Assembly (NCBI GenBank): GCA_031550535.1
Contig: JAVBOM010000030.1
Coordinates: forward strand, 1-64,000
Reading direction: 5' to 3'
DNA: 64,000 bases
Origin: Avichristensenella sp031550535
Lineage (GTDB): Bacteria; Bacillota; Clostridia; Christensenellales; Aristaeellaceae
The translations under genes were made by a program, and so were the position numbers. Position 1 is the stretch's first letter; each line of letters opens with the position of its first letter. This document shows positions 22,801 through 30,811 of the stretch, in pieces. The notes beneath the pieces are model-generated. The model was given only the letters and a program-made list of their open reading frames with translations, did no database searches and was not told the DNA's origin.

Positions 22801-24090
22801 ATGAACCCGACCGAACGGATGCTGCTGCACCTGCTGGACCGCGCGCTGCGCGGCCGCGCGCCGGACGAGGCGCTGCTCGCCGGTGTGGACTGGGCGGCGC
22901 TGTTTGACCTGGCGCAGGCGCACAAGATCGACGGGCTGCTGCTGGACGCCGTCTGCGGCCTGCCGGAAGGGGCGCAGCCGCCCATGGAGGTCCTCATGCC
23001 CTGGCAGGAGGGCGCGATGATGACCATGATGGGACAGGCGCTGGCCGTGGACCAGCTGCACGCCCTGCTGGCCGCGTTTGAGGCGGCGGGCATCCGCGCC
23101 GTGGCGCTGAAGGGCATCGTGCTCAAGGCGCTGTACCCGCAGCCGGACCTGCGCACCATGTCGGACGCGGATCTGCTCGTCGCGGAGGATGATTTTGGCG
23201 CCGCGTGCGCCGTGATGGCCGGAGAGGGCTTCGCGGCGGTGGAGGACGAGCCGGGCGTCCGGGTGTTCCAGGGCGCGGACGGCCTGCGCGTGGAGCTGCA
23301 CCAACGGCTGTTTGACAAGGCGGCGTACGGCTTCCTGTCCCGGTTGGATGAAAAGGCGATGTTCCCGCTGGACAAGGCGGAGCGTGCGCCGGTATACGGC
23401 GGCGAGGCATGGACGTTCCCGCCGGTGGAGCACGCGCTGTTCATGCTGTGCCACATGGCCAAGCATATGATTACGACCGGATTTGGCCTCCGGCAGACGG
23501 CGGACTTCGTCCTCTTCGCGGAGGCGAATGACGCGGAGATGGACTGGGCCGCGTTCTGGGCCACGGCGCGGACGCTCGGGTTGGACGCGTTTGCCTCGGC
23601 CGTGCTGGGCGTGGGGGAAAAGTACATGTCGCTTGAGGCGGCGCGGTTTGATAAAACCGGGCGCCATGAAGGGCTTCCGCTAGGAACCCCTTCCTCTGCG
23701 CGCGGGCGCTGGGCCGAAGGGGCCATAGACGATCCGGACGCCGCGAACGCGCTGCTGAACGACCTGCTGGATGCCGGCGTGTTTGGCAGCCGCACGGAGG
23801 AGCGCCGCCGGAGCGCCGCCGTGGTCTACCGCGCGGTGGACGCCAAGGACGGCGACGCGGGCCGCGTGCGCCGCGCGCTGTTTCCGTCGGCCACCAGCCT
23901 GAAAGCGCCATACCTGTACGCGCGCAAACACCCCGCGCTGCTGCCCGTCGCATGGGTGCACCGCTTCATCAACTACGCCGTCAGCCTCGTGACCGGCAAG
24001 GCGAAGCATCGGGACACGGCGGCCAGCCTGTCCGTGGCGGACGAGCGGCTGGCGCTGCTCTCGCGCCTGGGGTTGCGCGACGGGAAATAG
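22801..24090 (+). CDS. Nucleotidyltransferase-family protein (PF14907-like)
   Basis: A 429-residue protein resembling the uncharacterised nucleotidyltransferase family found next to PqqD and radical-SAM genes. The polymerase-beta-like core is LKGIVLKALYPQPDLRTMSDADLLV (residues 103-127), with the two acidic residues of DADLLV as likely metal ligands. FPPVEHALFMLCHMAKH and the Phe/Leu-rich helical C-terminus are also typical. Residues 278-299 are an in-frame family A unit. It has AAAGGAGG and its own promoter. The next two genes are PqqD and radical SAM, suggesting a peptide-modification cluster. The substrate is unknown. Confidence 0.75.
   Translation: MNPTERMLLHLLDRALRGRAPDEALLAGVDWAALFDLAQAHKIDGLLLDAVCGLPEGAQPPMEVLMPWQEGAMMTMMGQALAVDQLHALLAAFEAAGIRAVALKGIVLKALYPQPDLRTMSDADLLVAEDDFGAACAVMAGEGFAAVEDEPGVRVFQGADGLRVELHQRLFDKAAYGFLSRLDEKAMFPLDKAERAPVYGGEAWTFPPVEHALFMLCHMAKHMITTGFGLRQTADFVLFAEANDAEMDWAAFWATARTLGLDAFASAVLGVGEKYMSLEAARFDKTGRHEGLPLGTPSSARGRWAEGAIDDPDAANALLNDLLDAGVFGSRTEERRRSAAVVYRAVDAKDGDAGRVRRALFPSATSLKAPYLYARKHPALLPVAWVHRFINYAVSLVTGKAKHRDTAASLSVADERLALLSRLGLRDGK
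23634..23696 (-). repeat. Family A unit inside the nucleotidyltransferase gene
   Basis: A 63-bp unit read in reverse frame 2 (AARFDKTGRHEGLPLGTPSS). The usual TGA of this frame (ATT-TGA) reads TTT-GAT after a local change, keeping it open. Confidence 0.9.
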
Positions 24091-24152
24091 AGGAAAGGAT
24101 TCCTCGCGGAATCCTTTTATGGCGCCCGATTCTTCGAATCAGCGCCGCCGTC
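24090..24152 (+). repeat. Family A unit between nucleotidyltransferase and PqqD genes
   Basis: Complete 63-bp unit. Its first base is the last base of the TAG stop of the upstream gene. It separates two otherwise coupled genes. Confidence 0.93.
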
Positions 24153-24214
24153 AGGGACAAACACCCCACAATACACAAATACACAGAAAAGCAAACCTCA
24201 AGGAGGAATCACGG

Positions 24215-24655
24215 ATGACCGATCAGAACGACAAGAACATCCCGGCGGACGCGGAGAACAACCCGGCCGAGGGGAACAATCCCGCCGAGCAAGAAAACCC
24301 GTATGTTGCCATCCGCATGGTGGAAATCGGCGTGGTGCCCGGGTATATGCTGCGAAAGGTGGGCCAGGCGTACATGGTCATGCCGACCGGCCCGCGCATG
24401 AAGGATTACCAGGGCATGATTACCCTGAACGAGACGGGCGCGTTCCTGTTCAAGGAATCGCAAAAGGAGAACCCGACCAAGGAAACGCTGATCGAGGCGT
24501 GCAAGGCCGAGTACGGCGCGACCGACGAGGAGGCGCTGCAGGCCGTGGATTCGTTCGTGATGCAGTGCGCGGAGTGCGGTCTGTTTAAGCAGGTCACCAA
24601 GTATTTTGAGAAGGCAACCGGCAAAGAGGTGTCCGCGGATGAGTTCGAACAATAA
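24215..24655 (+). CDS. PqqD-family peptide-binding protein
   Basis: A 146-residue protein with a Asn/Glu/Pro-rich, probably disordered first 30 residues. A PqqD-like winged helix-turn-helix follows (YMLRKVGQAYMVMPTGP...MITLNETGAFLF, then EEALQAVDSFVMQCAECGLF). PqqD/RRE domains bind the leader of a precursor peptide and hand it to a radical SAM enzyme. That enzyme is encoded immediately downstream and overlaps by 17 bases, giving coupling. The start has AAGGAGG. It is longer than classic PqqD (about 90 residues). No obvious precursor peptide gene is next to it. Confidence 0.85.
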   Translation: MTDQNDKNIPADAENNPAEGNNPAEQENPYVAIRMVEIGVVPGYMLRKVGQAYMVMPTGPRMKDYQGMITLNETGAFLFKESQKENPTKETLIEACKAEYGATDEEALQAVDSFVMQCAECGLFKQVTKYFEKATGKEVSADEFEQ

Positions 24656-25781
24656 CCCAAACGGCCCCCTGTACGGCCAGGACGAGAGCATGCGCCTGCG
24701 CGAGGAGAACTACGAGCGGACGCAGAACTTCAACCTGTTCCAGGAAGCCATGCTGTGGCACGCGCGCGAAAACCACATTCCCTACAAGGGCACGTTTGAA
24801 TTGACGCCGCGCTGCAGCATGAAGTGCCGCATGTGCTACATGCGCCTGGACCCGCCGCAGATCAAGGCGCAGGGTCGGGAGTTGACCACGGAGGAATGGA
24901 TACGCCTGGGGAAGATGGCCTTTGACGCGGGCACGGTGGACCTGCTGCTGACCGGCGGAGAACCGATGCTGCGCCCGGATTTCCCGGAGATTTACACGGC
25001 GATGACGGACATGGGCTTTCTGCTGCGCGTGTTTACCAACGCCACGCTGGTGACGGACGAAATCCTGTCCCTGCTGCGCGAGCGGCCGCCGCAAGCGATG
25101 GAAATCACGCTGTACGGCGCGAGCCGCGAGACATACGCCGCGCTCGGCGGCTGGGACGAGGGATATGACCGCGCCGTGGCCGCCGTGGACGCGCTGCGCG
25201 AGTTTTTGCCGTCGCTGAAGCTGAAGACAACGATGGTGCGCCAGAACGCGGGCGATTACGCGGCCCTGGCGAAGTTCGCCTCGGAGCGGGCGCTCCGGCT
25301 GGAGCCGACGCTGCTGCCGTTCCCGGCGGTGCGCGGCGCGTGCTCGACCGCCGTCCAGGACCGGCTGAACGCGGACGAGCTGCTTGCCTTTTACGAGACG
25401 CACGGCATCGTGCTCGCGGGCGAGGACTGCGGGTCGCCCGACGCGGAAAACCGCCGCGCCCTGTTCTGCGATGCGGGGCTGAACACGTACAACATCCAGT
25501 GGAACGGCGACATGGTGGCCTGCAACATGGACGACGATCCGGCGCGCCCCATCGGCCGCCCGCTGGAAGAAGGCTTTGACGCCGCGTGGGACAAGCTGAA
25601 GGCGTTCCAGGACAACAAGCCGCTGCCGGAGCCGTGCAAGACATGCCCGGTCTACGGCGAGTGCGGCTGCTGCGCCGTGCACCACCGCGTGGAGTCCGGC
25701 GCGTATGACAAGCCCGCGCGGTACGTGTGCGACTTTACCCGCCGCGCGTCGGGGCTGGAGGTTCTGCCGGAGGCGGAATGA
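24639..25781 (+). CDS. Radical SAM/SPASM-type peptide-modifying enzyme
   Basis: A 380-residue radical SAM enzyme. The [4Fe-4S] SAM motif is C59-SMK-C63-RM-C66, followed by the GGEP motif (LLTGGEPMLR, near residue 105). The C-terminus has an auxiliary-cluster Cys set (FCDAG..., CNMDDD, CKTCPVYGECGCC, YVC), as in SPASM/twitch enzymes that modify ribosomally made peptides. The ATG at 24639 overlaps the PqqD gene in another frame. The pairing with a PqqD partner supports peptide modification; the substrate is unknown. A terminator and two family A units follow. Confidence 0.88.
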   Translation: MSSNNNPNGPLYGQDESMRLREENYERTQNFNLFQEAMLWHARENHIPYKGTFELTPRCSMKCRMCYMRLDPPQIKAQGRELTTEEWIRLGKMAFDAGTVDLLLTGGEPMLRPDFPEIYTAMTDMGFLLRVFTNATLVTDEILSLLRERPPQAMEITLYGASRETYAALGGWDEGYDRAVAAVDALREFLPSLKLKTTMVRQNAGDYAALAKFASERALRLEPTLLPFPAVRGACSTAVQDRLNADELLAFYETHGIVLAGEDCGSPDAENRRALFCDAGLNTYNIQWNGDMVACNMDDDPARPIGRPLEEGFDAAWDKLKAFQDNKPLPEPCKTCPVYGECGCCAVHHRVESGAYDKPARYVCDFTRRASGLEVLPEAE

Positions 25782-25787
25782 GCCTTG

Positions 25788-25849
25788 ATGACGGCGCGGA
25801 TTCGAAGAATCAGCGCCATAAAGGAATTCCACGAGGAATCCTTTCCTCT
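25788..25849 (-). repeat. Family A unit after the radical SAM gene
   Basis: A 62-base unit, minus orientation, 7 bases after the stop codon. It shares a shortened GATGACGGCGCGG start with the copy at 32047-32107. Confidence 0.88.
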
Positions 25850-25880
25850 ATAGTAGTATATAGCAAGATGCAAGCGCATG

Positions 25881-25912
25881 GACAGCCCTTCTGAAAAGGA
25901 GGGCTGTCTTTC
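25881..25912 (+). terminator. Terminator of the radical SAM cluster
   Basis: GACAGCCCT/AGGGCTGTC with a 10-base loop, then TTTCC. It lies between two family A units. Confidence 0.65.
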
Positions 25913-25915
25913 CGT

Positions 25916-25978
25916 AAAGGCGGCGCTGATTTGAAAAATCGGGCGCCGTAGAGGGATTCCACAAGGAATCCCTACCAT
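25916..25978 (-). repeat. Family A unit upstream of the first TPR gene
   Basis: Complete 63-bp unit in minus orientation with both hairpins intact (GATTTGAAAAATC; GGGATTCC/GGAATCCC). Confidence 0.93.
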
Positions 25979-26094
25979 TTCTAGAGGGAATCGCTGCCAA
26001 TTGACGAATACATTATGGACAATATCACAACACCACACTGCAAGCAGTACCGGGGGAAACCCGCGACGGCCTTTGGGCCAAGGGAGGAATCGCA

Positions 26095-27771
26095 ATGAAA
26101 AAAGATGGGGCGGCGGTGCGGATTCAGAGAATCGGGCGCGGCGGGGATTTGAAAATCCACGCCATCATGGGGATTCCGCGAGGAATCCTTACCGGCTGGT
26201 TGTGTTTGTTGCTCTGTGTGACGATGCTGGCGGCGCCGGGCGGCGCGCTGGCGGAAGACCCGTTCGCGAAAACTGTGAGCGGGCTGCGAGGGCTGGCAGT
26301 GCAGATGCCGGCGGAAGACCCGTTCGCGAAGATCGTGGACGGGCTGCGAGGGTTGGCGGGAGAGGCGCAGCCGGCTATCCCGGGCATTCCGGAGGTGGCG
26401 CTGCCGACCCTTGCGGACACCCCGGAGGAGGCGCTGCTGGCCGTGGACCGCGCCATCGCGCTGTCGCCGGACGACGCGGCCCTGTACGCCCGCCGTGCGG
26501 AGTGCCTGATGGCGCTGGACCGCTACGGCGAAGCGATCGCGCCGCTCACGCGCGCCACGGAACTTGACCCGGCGAATGCCCGCTACTACGCCGCGCGGGG
26601 CGACGTGTACAGCCATCTTGAGTCGTGGAGTCAGGCCGTGGGGGACTACGCCATGGCGGCCGCGCTGGGCGCGGATGACCCTGAGACGTTCCTGCGCTAC
26701 GGCCGGGCACTGTGCGAGGCGGGACAGTTCGAGGAAGCGATCCGCGTGCTGGACCAGGCGGAGGGGCTATCGGAGCGGCCCGAGGCATACGGGATTCGGG
26801 GGCTGGCCTACGGGGTCATGGGGGAACAGGAGGAGGCACTCGAGAACCTCACGCGGGCCATCGCCATCGCGCCGTATGAGGCGGACTACTACACGTGGCG
26901 CGGGCATCTGCATGCTGATCTGGGGCGCTATCAGGAGGCGGTCGCCGATTATCGCAAGGCGATCATATTTGGGCAGGATGATCTGAATGTGCTGCTGGCC
27001 TTCGGCAATGCGCTGTATGAGACGGGCCACTACCGGGAGACAGTCCTGGTGCTGGATTTGGTGCTCCGCGTGCTGACGGACGGCGGCGCGTACAAGCTGC
27101 GCGGAATGGCCTACCGGGCGCAGGGGGAATACGAGCGGGCATACGAGGATATGGGCCGCGCGGTGCGGTATGCCGCGGGCGATCCGTATGCGTACTATGA
27201 GCGCGCGGTGACCGCCATCGCGCTGGGGCGCTATGACGAAGCGGCGGCCGATCTGAACGTGGCGGAAAGGCTGGGGGTGTCCGGCGCGGAGATCGATAGC
27301 CAGCGCGCCCTGATCGAACGCGGCGGCACGGAGGAGCATGGGGGCACGCGCCCGCCGTCGGAGAAGCCGTTCGCGAAGATCGTGGCCGGACTGGCCGGGC
27401 TGGCGCGGCAACAGCCGCAGGCCGAAGGTGCGCCAGGGAAGCCCGGGGAAACGGAAGGGCTGTTCTCGCGTATCATCGGCGGGATGGATGACCCGGGCGA
27501 GGAACTGGCCCCTGTGGAAGATCCTTCCGCGCGGGGCATGCGTGACAGGCGGGAGGACCCGCCGGGGGCTCACCGGGGAGCAAAGCCGCACGCTGGGCGC
27601 GGCCATCACCCGGAGCGCGAAGCAGAGCGGGCGGCGCCGTTCCGACCGGGCCGCCATTCTCCGCAAGTCTGGCCGGATGGGCGGGAAGGTCACGGGCGAA
27701 ATCACCATGGGGGACCGGCAAAGCGGAGCACCTGCCCCGGGGCCGGGTGCTGCGGGCGGCCATGCCCGTAA
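26095..27771 (+). CDS. Exported TPR-repeat protein, probably frameshifted near its C-terminus
   Basis: A 558-residue frame with a signal peptide and about nine 34-residue tetratricopeptide repeats (LYARRAECLMALDRYGEAIAPL..., YYAARGDVYSHLESWSQAV...) between residues 95 and 410, a protein-protein interaction scaffold outside or at the membrane. Residues 5-34 come from an 87-bp family A element inserted between the first MKK and the hydrophobic core, keeping a basic n-region. A motif DPFAK.V.GLRGLA occurs twice before the TPRs, and a similar one recurs after them. After about residue 482 the frame turns into His/Arg/Gly/Pro-rich sequence, while another frame looks protein-like, so a frameshift near 27540 is suspected. 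The ribosome site AGGGAGG is good. Confidence 0.75.
   Translation: MKKDGAAVRIQRIGRGGDLKIHAIMGIPRGILTGWLCLLLCVTMLAAPGGALAEDPFAKTVSGLRGLAVQMPAEDPFAKIVDGLRGLAGEAQPAIPGIPEVALPTLADTPEEALLAVDRAIALSPDDAALYARRAECLMALDRYGEAIAPLTRATELDPANARYYAARGDVYSHLESWSQAVGDYAMAAALGADDPETFLRYGRALCEAGQFEEAIRVLDQAEGLSERPEAYGIRGLAYGVMGEQEEALENLTRAIAIAPYEADYYTWRGHLHADLGRYQEAVADYRKAIIFGQDDLNVLLAFGNALYETGHYRETVLVLDLVLRVLTDGGAYKLRGMAYRAQGEYERAYEDMGRAVRYAAGDPYAYYERAVTAIALGRYDEAAADLNVAERLGVSGAEIDSQRALIERGGTEEHGGTRPPSEKPFAKIVAGLAGLARQQPQAEGAPGKPGETEGLFSRIIGGMDDPGEELAPVEDPSARGMRDRREDPPGAHRGAKPHAGRGHHPEREAERAAPFRPGRHSPQVWPDGREGHGRNHHGGPAKRSTCPGAGCCGRPCP
26109..26195 (-). repeat. Family A 87-bp variant inside the signal peptide of the TPR gene
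   Basis: Read in reverse frame 2 (AAVRIQRIGRGGDLKIHAIM...). ATT-CAG-AGA replaces the usual ATT-TGA, so the frame stays open. All three hairpins are visible. Confidence 0.92.
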
Positions 27772-27925
27772 GCGGGCTGGTCGCGCCATCGGCCTGGGGC
27801 TGGAAACGGCGGGATCCATCCGGCCCCCAAGAGGTTTTGCCGCGCGCCGGAGCGCGTCTTTGGCGCGCGGGATCGCAACCGCGTGGTGGACGCTGAGCGC
27901 GGAGCACACGCGTCCGGCCCAGTGA
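27542..27925 (+). pseudogene. Probable true C-terminus of the TPR protein in the +1 frame, or an overlapping small gene
   Basis: In the frame one base later than the TPR gene, a stretch with ordinary composition (LTGEQSRTLGAAITRSAKQS, RAAILRKSGRMGGKVTGEI) begins just where the TPR frame becomes low-complexity. It runs to a TGA at 27923-27925, three bases before a possible ATG of the next gene. No good ribosome site precedes its first GTG (27542), so I read it as the displaced end of the TPR protein. A single base error or a real frameshift mutation would explain it. Confidence 0.45.
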
Positions 27926-27975
27926 CGATGGCGGAGCGGCAAGGGGCGGGGATCAAGCATCGGGGGGCAAGGGCG

Positions 27976-29499
27976 ATGAAGGCGGTGAAGGCGGTCTTCT
28001 GGGTGGTTGTGGTCGCGGTGCTGGCAGTGACCGCCTGGAATGTCGTTACGGTGTGGACGGCGGCCAGGCGAAGCGAAAGCTATATGGACAAAGCGGCCGC
28101 AGCCTATGATCAGGGGTGGTATGAGGAGGCGCTTGCGGAGAATGACCGCGCGCTCGCGCTGAAACCCGACATTGACGCGTGGCTTTGCGCCAAAGGCTCT
28201 ACGCTTTTGCAGCTTACGCGTTTTGAGGAAGCGGAACGCGCCTTCGACAAGGCCATCGCGCTGAACGCGGGAGAGACCGCGTACTATTTTGGCCGAAGTG
28301 TGGCGCGTGCTGTGCAAGGAAACTACACGGAAGCGCTGAACGACATCGGCAGGGCCATCGCGTTTGAACCCGATCGCGCGGAATACCGTGATACGAAGAG
28401 CAGGATCCTGTCCACGCTCGGCCGCTACGACGAGGCGTTGGAGGCGGCGAACGCGGCGCTCGCGCTGGAGCCGGATGTCGCGGAGTACCATCTGCACAGC
28501 GCCCATGCGCTGGTGGGGCTTGAGAAGCGCCCGGAAGCGATGGAGGCGTATGACCGCGCCATCGCGCTGGAACCGGACCGCGCGGACCTGCTCGTCGCAA
28601 AAGGCGCGGCGCTTGTGCGTTTCAGCCGCTACGCGGAGGCGGAAGCCGTCCTGGACAAGCTGATTGAGCGGGACCCGGAGAATGGCGCGTATTACTATAG
28701 CCGGGCCATGGCGCGGATGTGGCAGGAACGCTATTTGGAAGCGCTGGCCGACTGCGACCGGGCCATCGCGCTGGAACCCGGCAGCGCGCGGTACCAGAGC
28801 GTCCGGTATACGATTCTGTATGCGCTGGCCCGCTATGACGAGGCGCTGGAGGCGGTGGACGCGGCCATCGCGCTGGAACCGGACAACGCGGACCATTACG
28901 CCGGGCGCGCCAGCGTTCTGATCTGGACGAAACGCTTTGAGGAGGCTGTCACGGACTGCGACACGGCCTTGGCTTTGCACGGCGACGCCGCGTACGTGCG
29001 CTATTTGCGCGGTGTGGCGCTGCACATGCTGGACCGGTGCGAGGAGGCGCTCGTGGACCTGGATCTCTCCCTCGAATTGCAGCCGGGTGACGCGGTTTGC
29101 TATGATCGCCGTAGCAGTGTGTTACTTGCGCTGGGACGCGGCAAGGAAGCCGTGGCCAGCGCCACCGCCGCCATTTCGCTGAACGACGGTGTCGCGCGCT
29201 TCTACTTCAATCGCGCCTCCGCGTTGCGCACGCTGAACAGATTGGACGAGGGGTTAACCGATTGCGACCGGGCCATCGCGCTGGAACCGGATACGGCGGC
29301 ATACTACGCGGGCCGCGCGTGGGTTTTGATCGGCCTGAACCGCGCCGGCGAGGCCGATGCCGACTACCGCCGCGCGGTGACGCTGGACCCGGAGATCGAA
29401 ACGGAGTGGGAAGATTTGCGCCGGGACATCGACCGGCTGCTGGGCGTAACGAGCGCCGGCGGCACGCGTATGGAGTATGAGCCGGAGCCGGCGCGCTGA
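27976..29499 (+). CDS. Membrane-anchored TPR-repeat protein
   Basis: A 507-residue protein with one N-terminal transmembrane helix (KAVFWVVVVAVLAVTAWNVV). The rest is an almost unbroken run of about 13 tetratricopeptide repeats with the phrase AIALEP/ALALEP closing each unit (for example YDQGWYEEALAENDRALALKP, YFGRSVARAVQGNYTEALNDI). This is a scaffold or assembly protein held at the membrane. It follows the other TPR gene on the same strand, and the two probably act together. The ATG at 27976 follows GGGGGG; an in-frame ATG at 27928, three bases after the frame-2 stop, is possible but has no ribosome site. It converges with the methyltransferase remnant. Confidence 0.85.
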   Translation: MKAVKAVFWVVVVAVLAVTAWNVVTVWTAARRSESYMDKAAAAYDQGWYEEALAENDRALALKPDIDAWLCAKGSTLLQLTRFEEAERAFDKAIALNAGETAYYFGRSVARAVQGNYTEALNDIGRAIAFEPDRAEYRDTKSRILSTLGRYDEALEAANAALALEPDVAEYHLHSAHALVGLEKRPEAMEAYDRAIALEPDRADLLVAKGAALVRFSRYAEAEAVLDKLIERDPENGAYYYSRAMARMWQERYLEALADCDRAIALEPGSARYQSVRYTILYALARYDEALEAVDAAIALEPDNADHYAGRASVLIWTKRFEEAVTDCDTALALHGDAAYVRYLRGVALHMLDRCEEALVDLDLSLELQPGDAVCYDRRSSVLLALGRGKEAVASATAAISLNDGVARFYFNRASALRTLNRLDEGLTDCDRAIALEPDTAAYYAGRAWVLIGLNRAGEADADYRRAVTLDPEIETEWEDLRRDIDRLLGVTSAGGTRMEYEPEPAR

Positions 29500-29517
29500 C
29501 GGAGACAAAAACCTGCG

Positions 29518-30177
29518 CTATTTCCTTCCCTCACAGTGCAAAACCGTGCCGTCCGCCTCGGTATAGACCGTCCCTCTTTTACAGTCCACAGCCTGGAACC
29601 CTGCTTTTTCCACACACGCGGTTAATTCTTCGATTCTAAACACCGTGTACTGAAGATCAAAATCGGAAAACGGGCGGAAATGACCATCTTGTATGTACTG
29701 TGGATATGCCGCCAGCAAGAATTCTTGGTCGTGCCCGGAGAGGCTGAGCACGCCGCCGCCCTTCAGCACGCGCCCGCATTCCCGCAGGATGTGCTGCTGA
29801 TCGTCCGCCCCGTAGAACAGGCCGAAGGTTTGCGCCTAAATGATGACCACGTCGAATGACGCATCCGGAAAGAGCAGGTCCCTGCCGTTTGACACACGGA
29901 AATCGATGGGCAAGCCGTGCTGTGCCGCGATTTGCTTCGCTGCCTCCACCGCTGTTTCGGAAATGTCGATGCCCGTCACGCGAAACCCCTTGTCATGGAG
30001 GCAAAACGCTTCTCTGCCCTTTCCGCAGCCGATGTCCAGAACGCTCGCGCCCGCCGGAAACATCCGGCTGACCTCTTCTTCCCAAACCTTCAGCTTTCGG
30101 TCGGCATACGCCCGCATTTCGTCAAAGCGTTCGCCCTGGGAGAATATATCCCGAATGGCGCTCAAATGCTCACCCAT
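29518..30177 (-). pseudogene. Class I SAM methyltransferase interrupted by an in-frame TAG
   Basis: Reading from 30177, residues 1-113 form the start of a class I methyltransferase (VLDIGCGKGREAF motif I, VTGIDISETAVEAA, SFDVVII). A TAG then occurs at 29838-29836, and the same frame continues for 106 codons with the expected second half (ILRECGRVLKGGGVLSLSG...). The intact length would be 219 residues. One base change (for example CAG to TAG) explains it. Its start overlaps the yigZ stop by 8 bases, so it is the last member of the tyrS operon. A sequencing error or a real nonsense mutation are both possible; the substrate is unknown. Confidence 0.8.
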
Positions 30178-30811
30178 CGCCCTCCTCCTCCCGCCCGAGC
30201 GAGAACCGCTCCGTTTCCAGCAGTTCCGCCTTCCCGTCCGTTACGCGGGTGATCGTCTCGAACACCGTGTCCAGGTCCCGCGCGCGGGTCACGAGCGTGG
30301 CGGTGACGGTCGCGCCGAATTCCGCGTCCTCGCGCCGCACCGGCAGGGACAGCAGCGCGTGCTCTACCCGGCCCCAGAGGGGGTAGTCCACCCCGCACCA
30401 GAAGCGGACGGAATCCTCCATCACCACGATGTGGGCAGCGTCCAGCGCCTCCCGCGCGCCCTGCGCGTACGCGCGCGCCAGCCCGCCCGCGCCGAGCAGC
30501 ACGCCGCCGAAGTACCGCGTCACCACCACGCAGCAGTCCACCACCTTGCGGGCGCGCATCGTCTCGATGATCGGCAAGCCGGCGGTGCCGCCCGGCTCGC
30601 CGTCGTCGGAGTAGCGCATGATGCCCGCGTTCCGCCCGATGATGTACGCGTAGCAGTTGTGGCTGGCGTCCTTGTATTCCTGCCGGATGCGCGCCAAAAA
30701 GTCCAGCGCGTCCCCCTCGGAGCGCGCAGGACTTCCGTGGCCGATGAACCGGGATTTTTTGATGAGGAACTCGCTGGACCCGGCCTCGCGCAGGGTGCGG
30801 TAGCCGTCCAT
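30170..30811 (-). CDS. YigZ/IMPACT-family protein
   Basis: A 213-residue member of the conserved YigZ (IMPACT) family, whose N-terminal domain has the SEFLIKKSRFIGH start, HNCYAYIIG, DDGEPGGTAGLPI and VTRYFGGVLLGAGGLARAY motifs. A C-terminal DUF1949-like ferredoxin-fold domain follows. The function is not settled; eukaryotic relatives modulate translation through GCN1. The ATG overlaps the tyrS stop by one base (TGATG), so it is translationally coupled and under the same tyrosine T-box. Family length matches. Confidence 0.9.
   Translation of the reverse strand: MDGYRTLREAGSSEFLIKKSRFIGHGSPARSEGDALDFLARIRQEYKDASHNCYAYIIGRNAGIMRYSDDGEPGGTAGLPIIETMRARKVVDCCVVVTRYFGGVLLGAGGLARAYAQGAREALDAAHIVVMEDSVRFWCGVDYPLWGRVEHALLSLPVRREDAEFGATVTATLVTRARDLDTVFETITRVTDGKAELLETERFSLGREEEGDG

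Noticed and set aside
29518..30177. Stop-codon recoding (TAG as an amino acid)
   Set aside because: Only one such case is visible, and TAG ends other normal genes in the window (for example 15989 and 24090).
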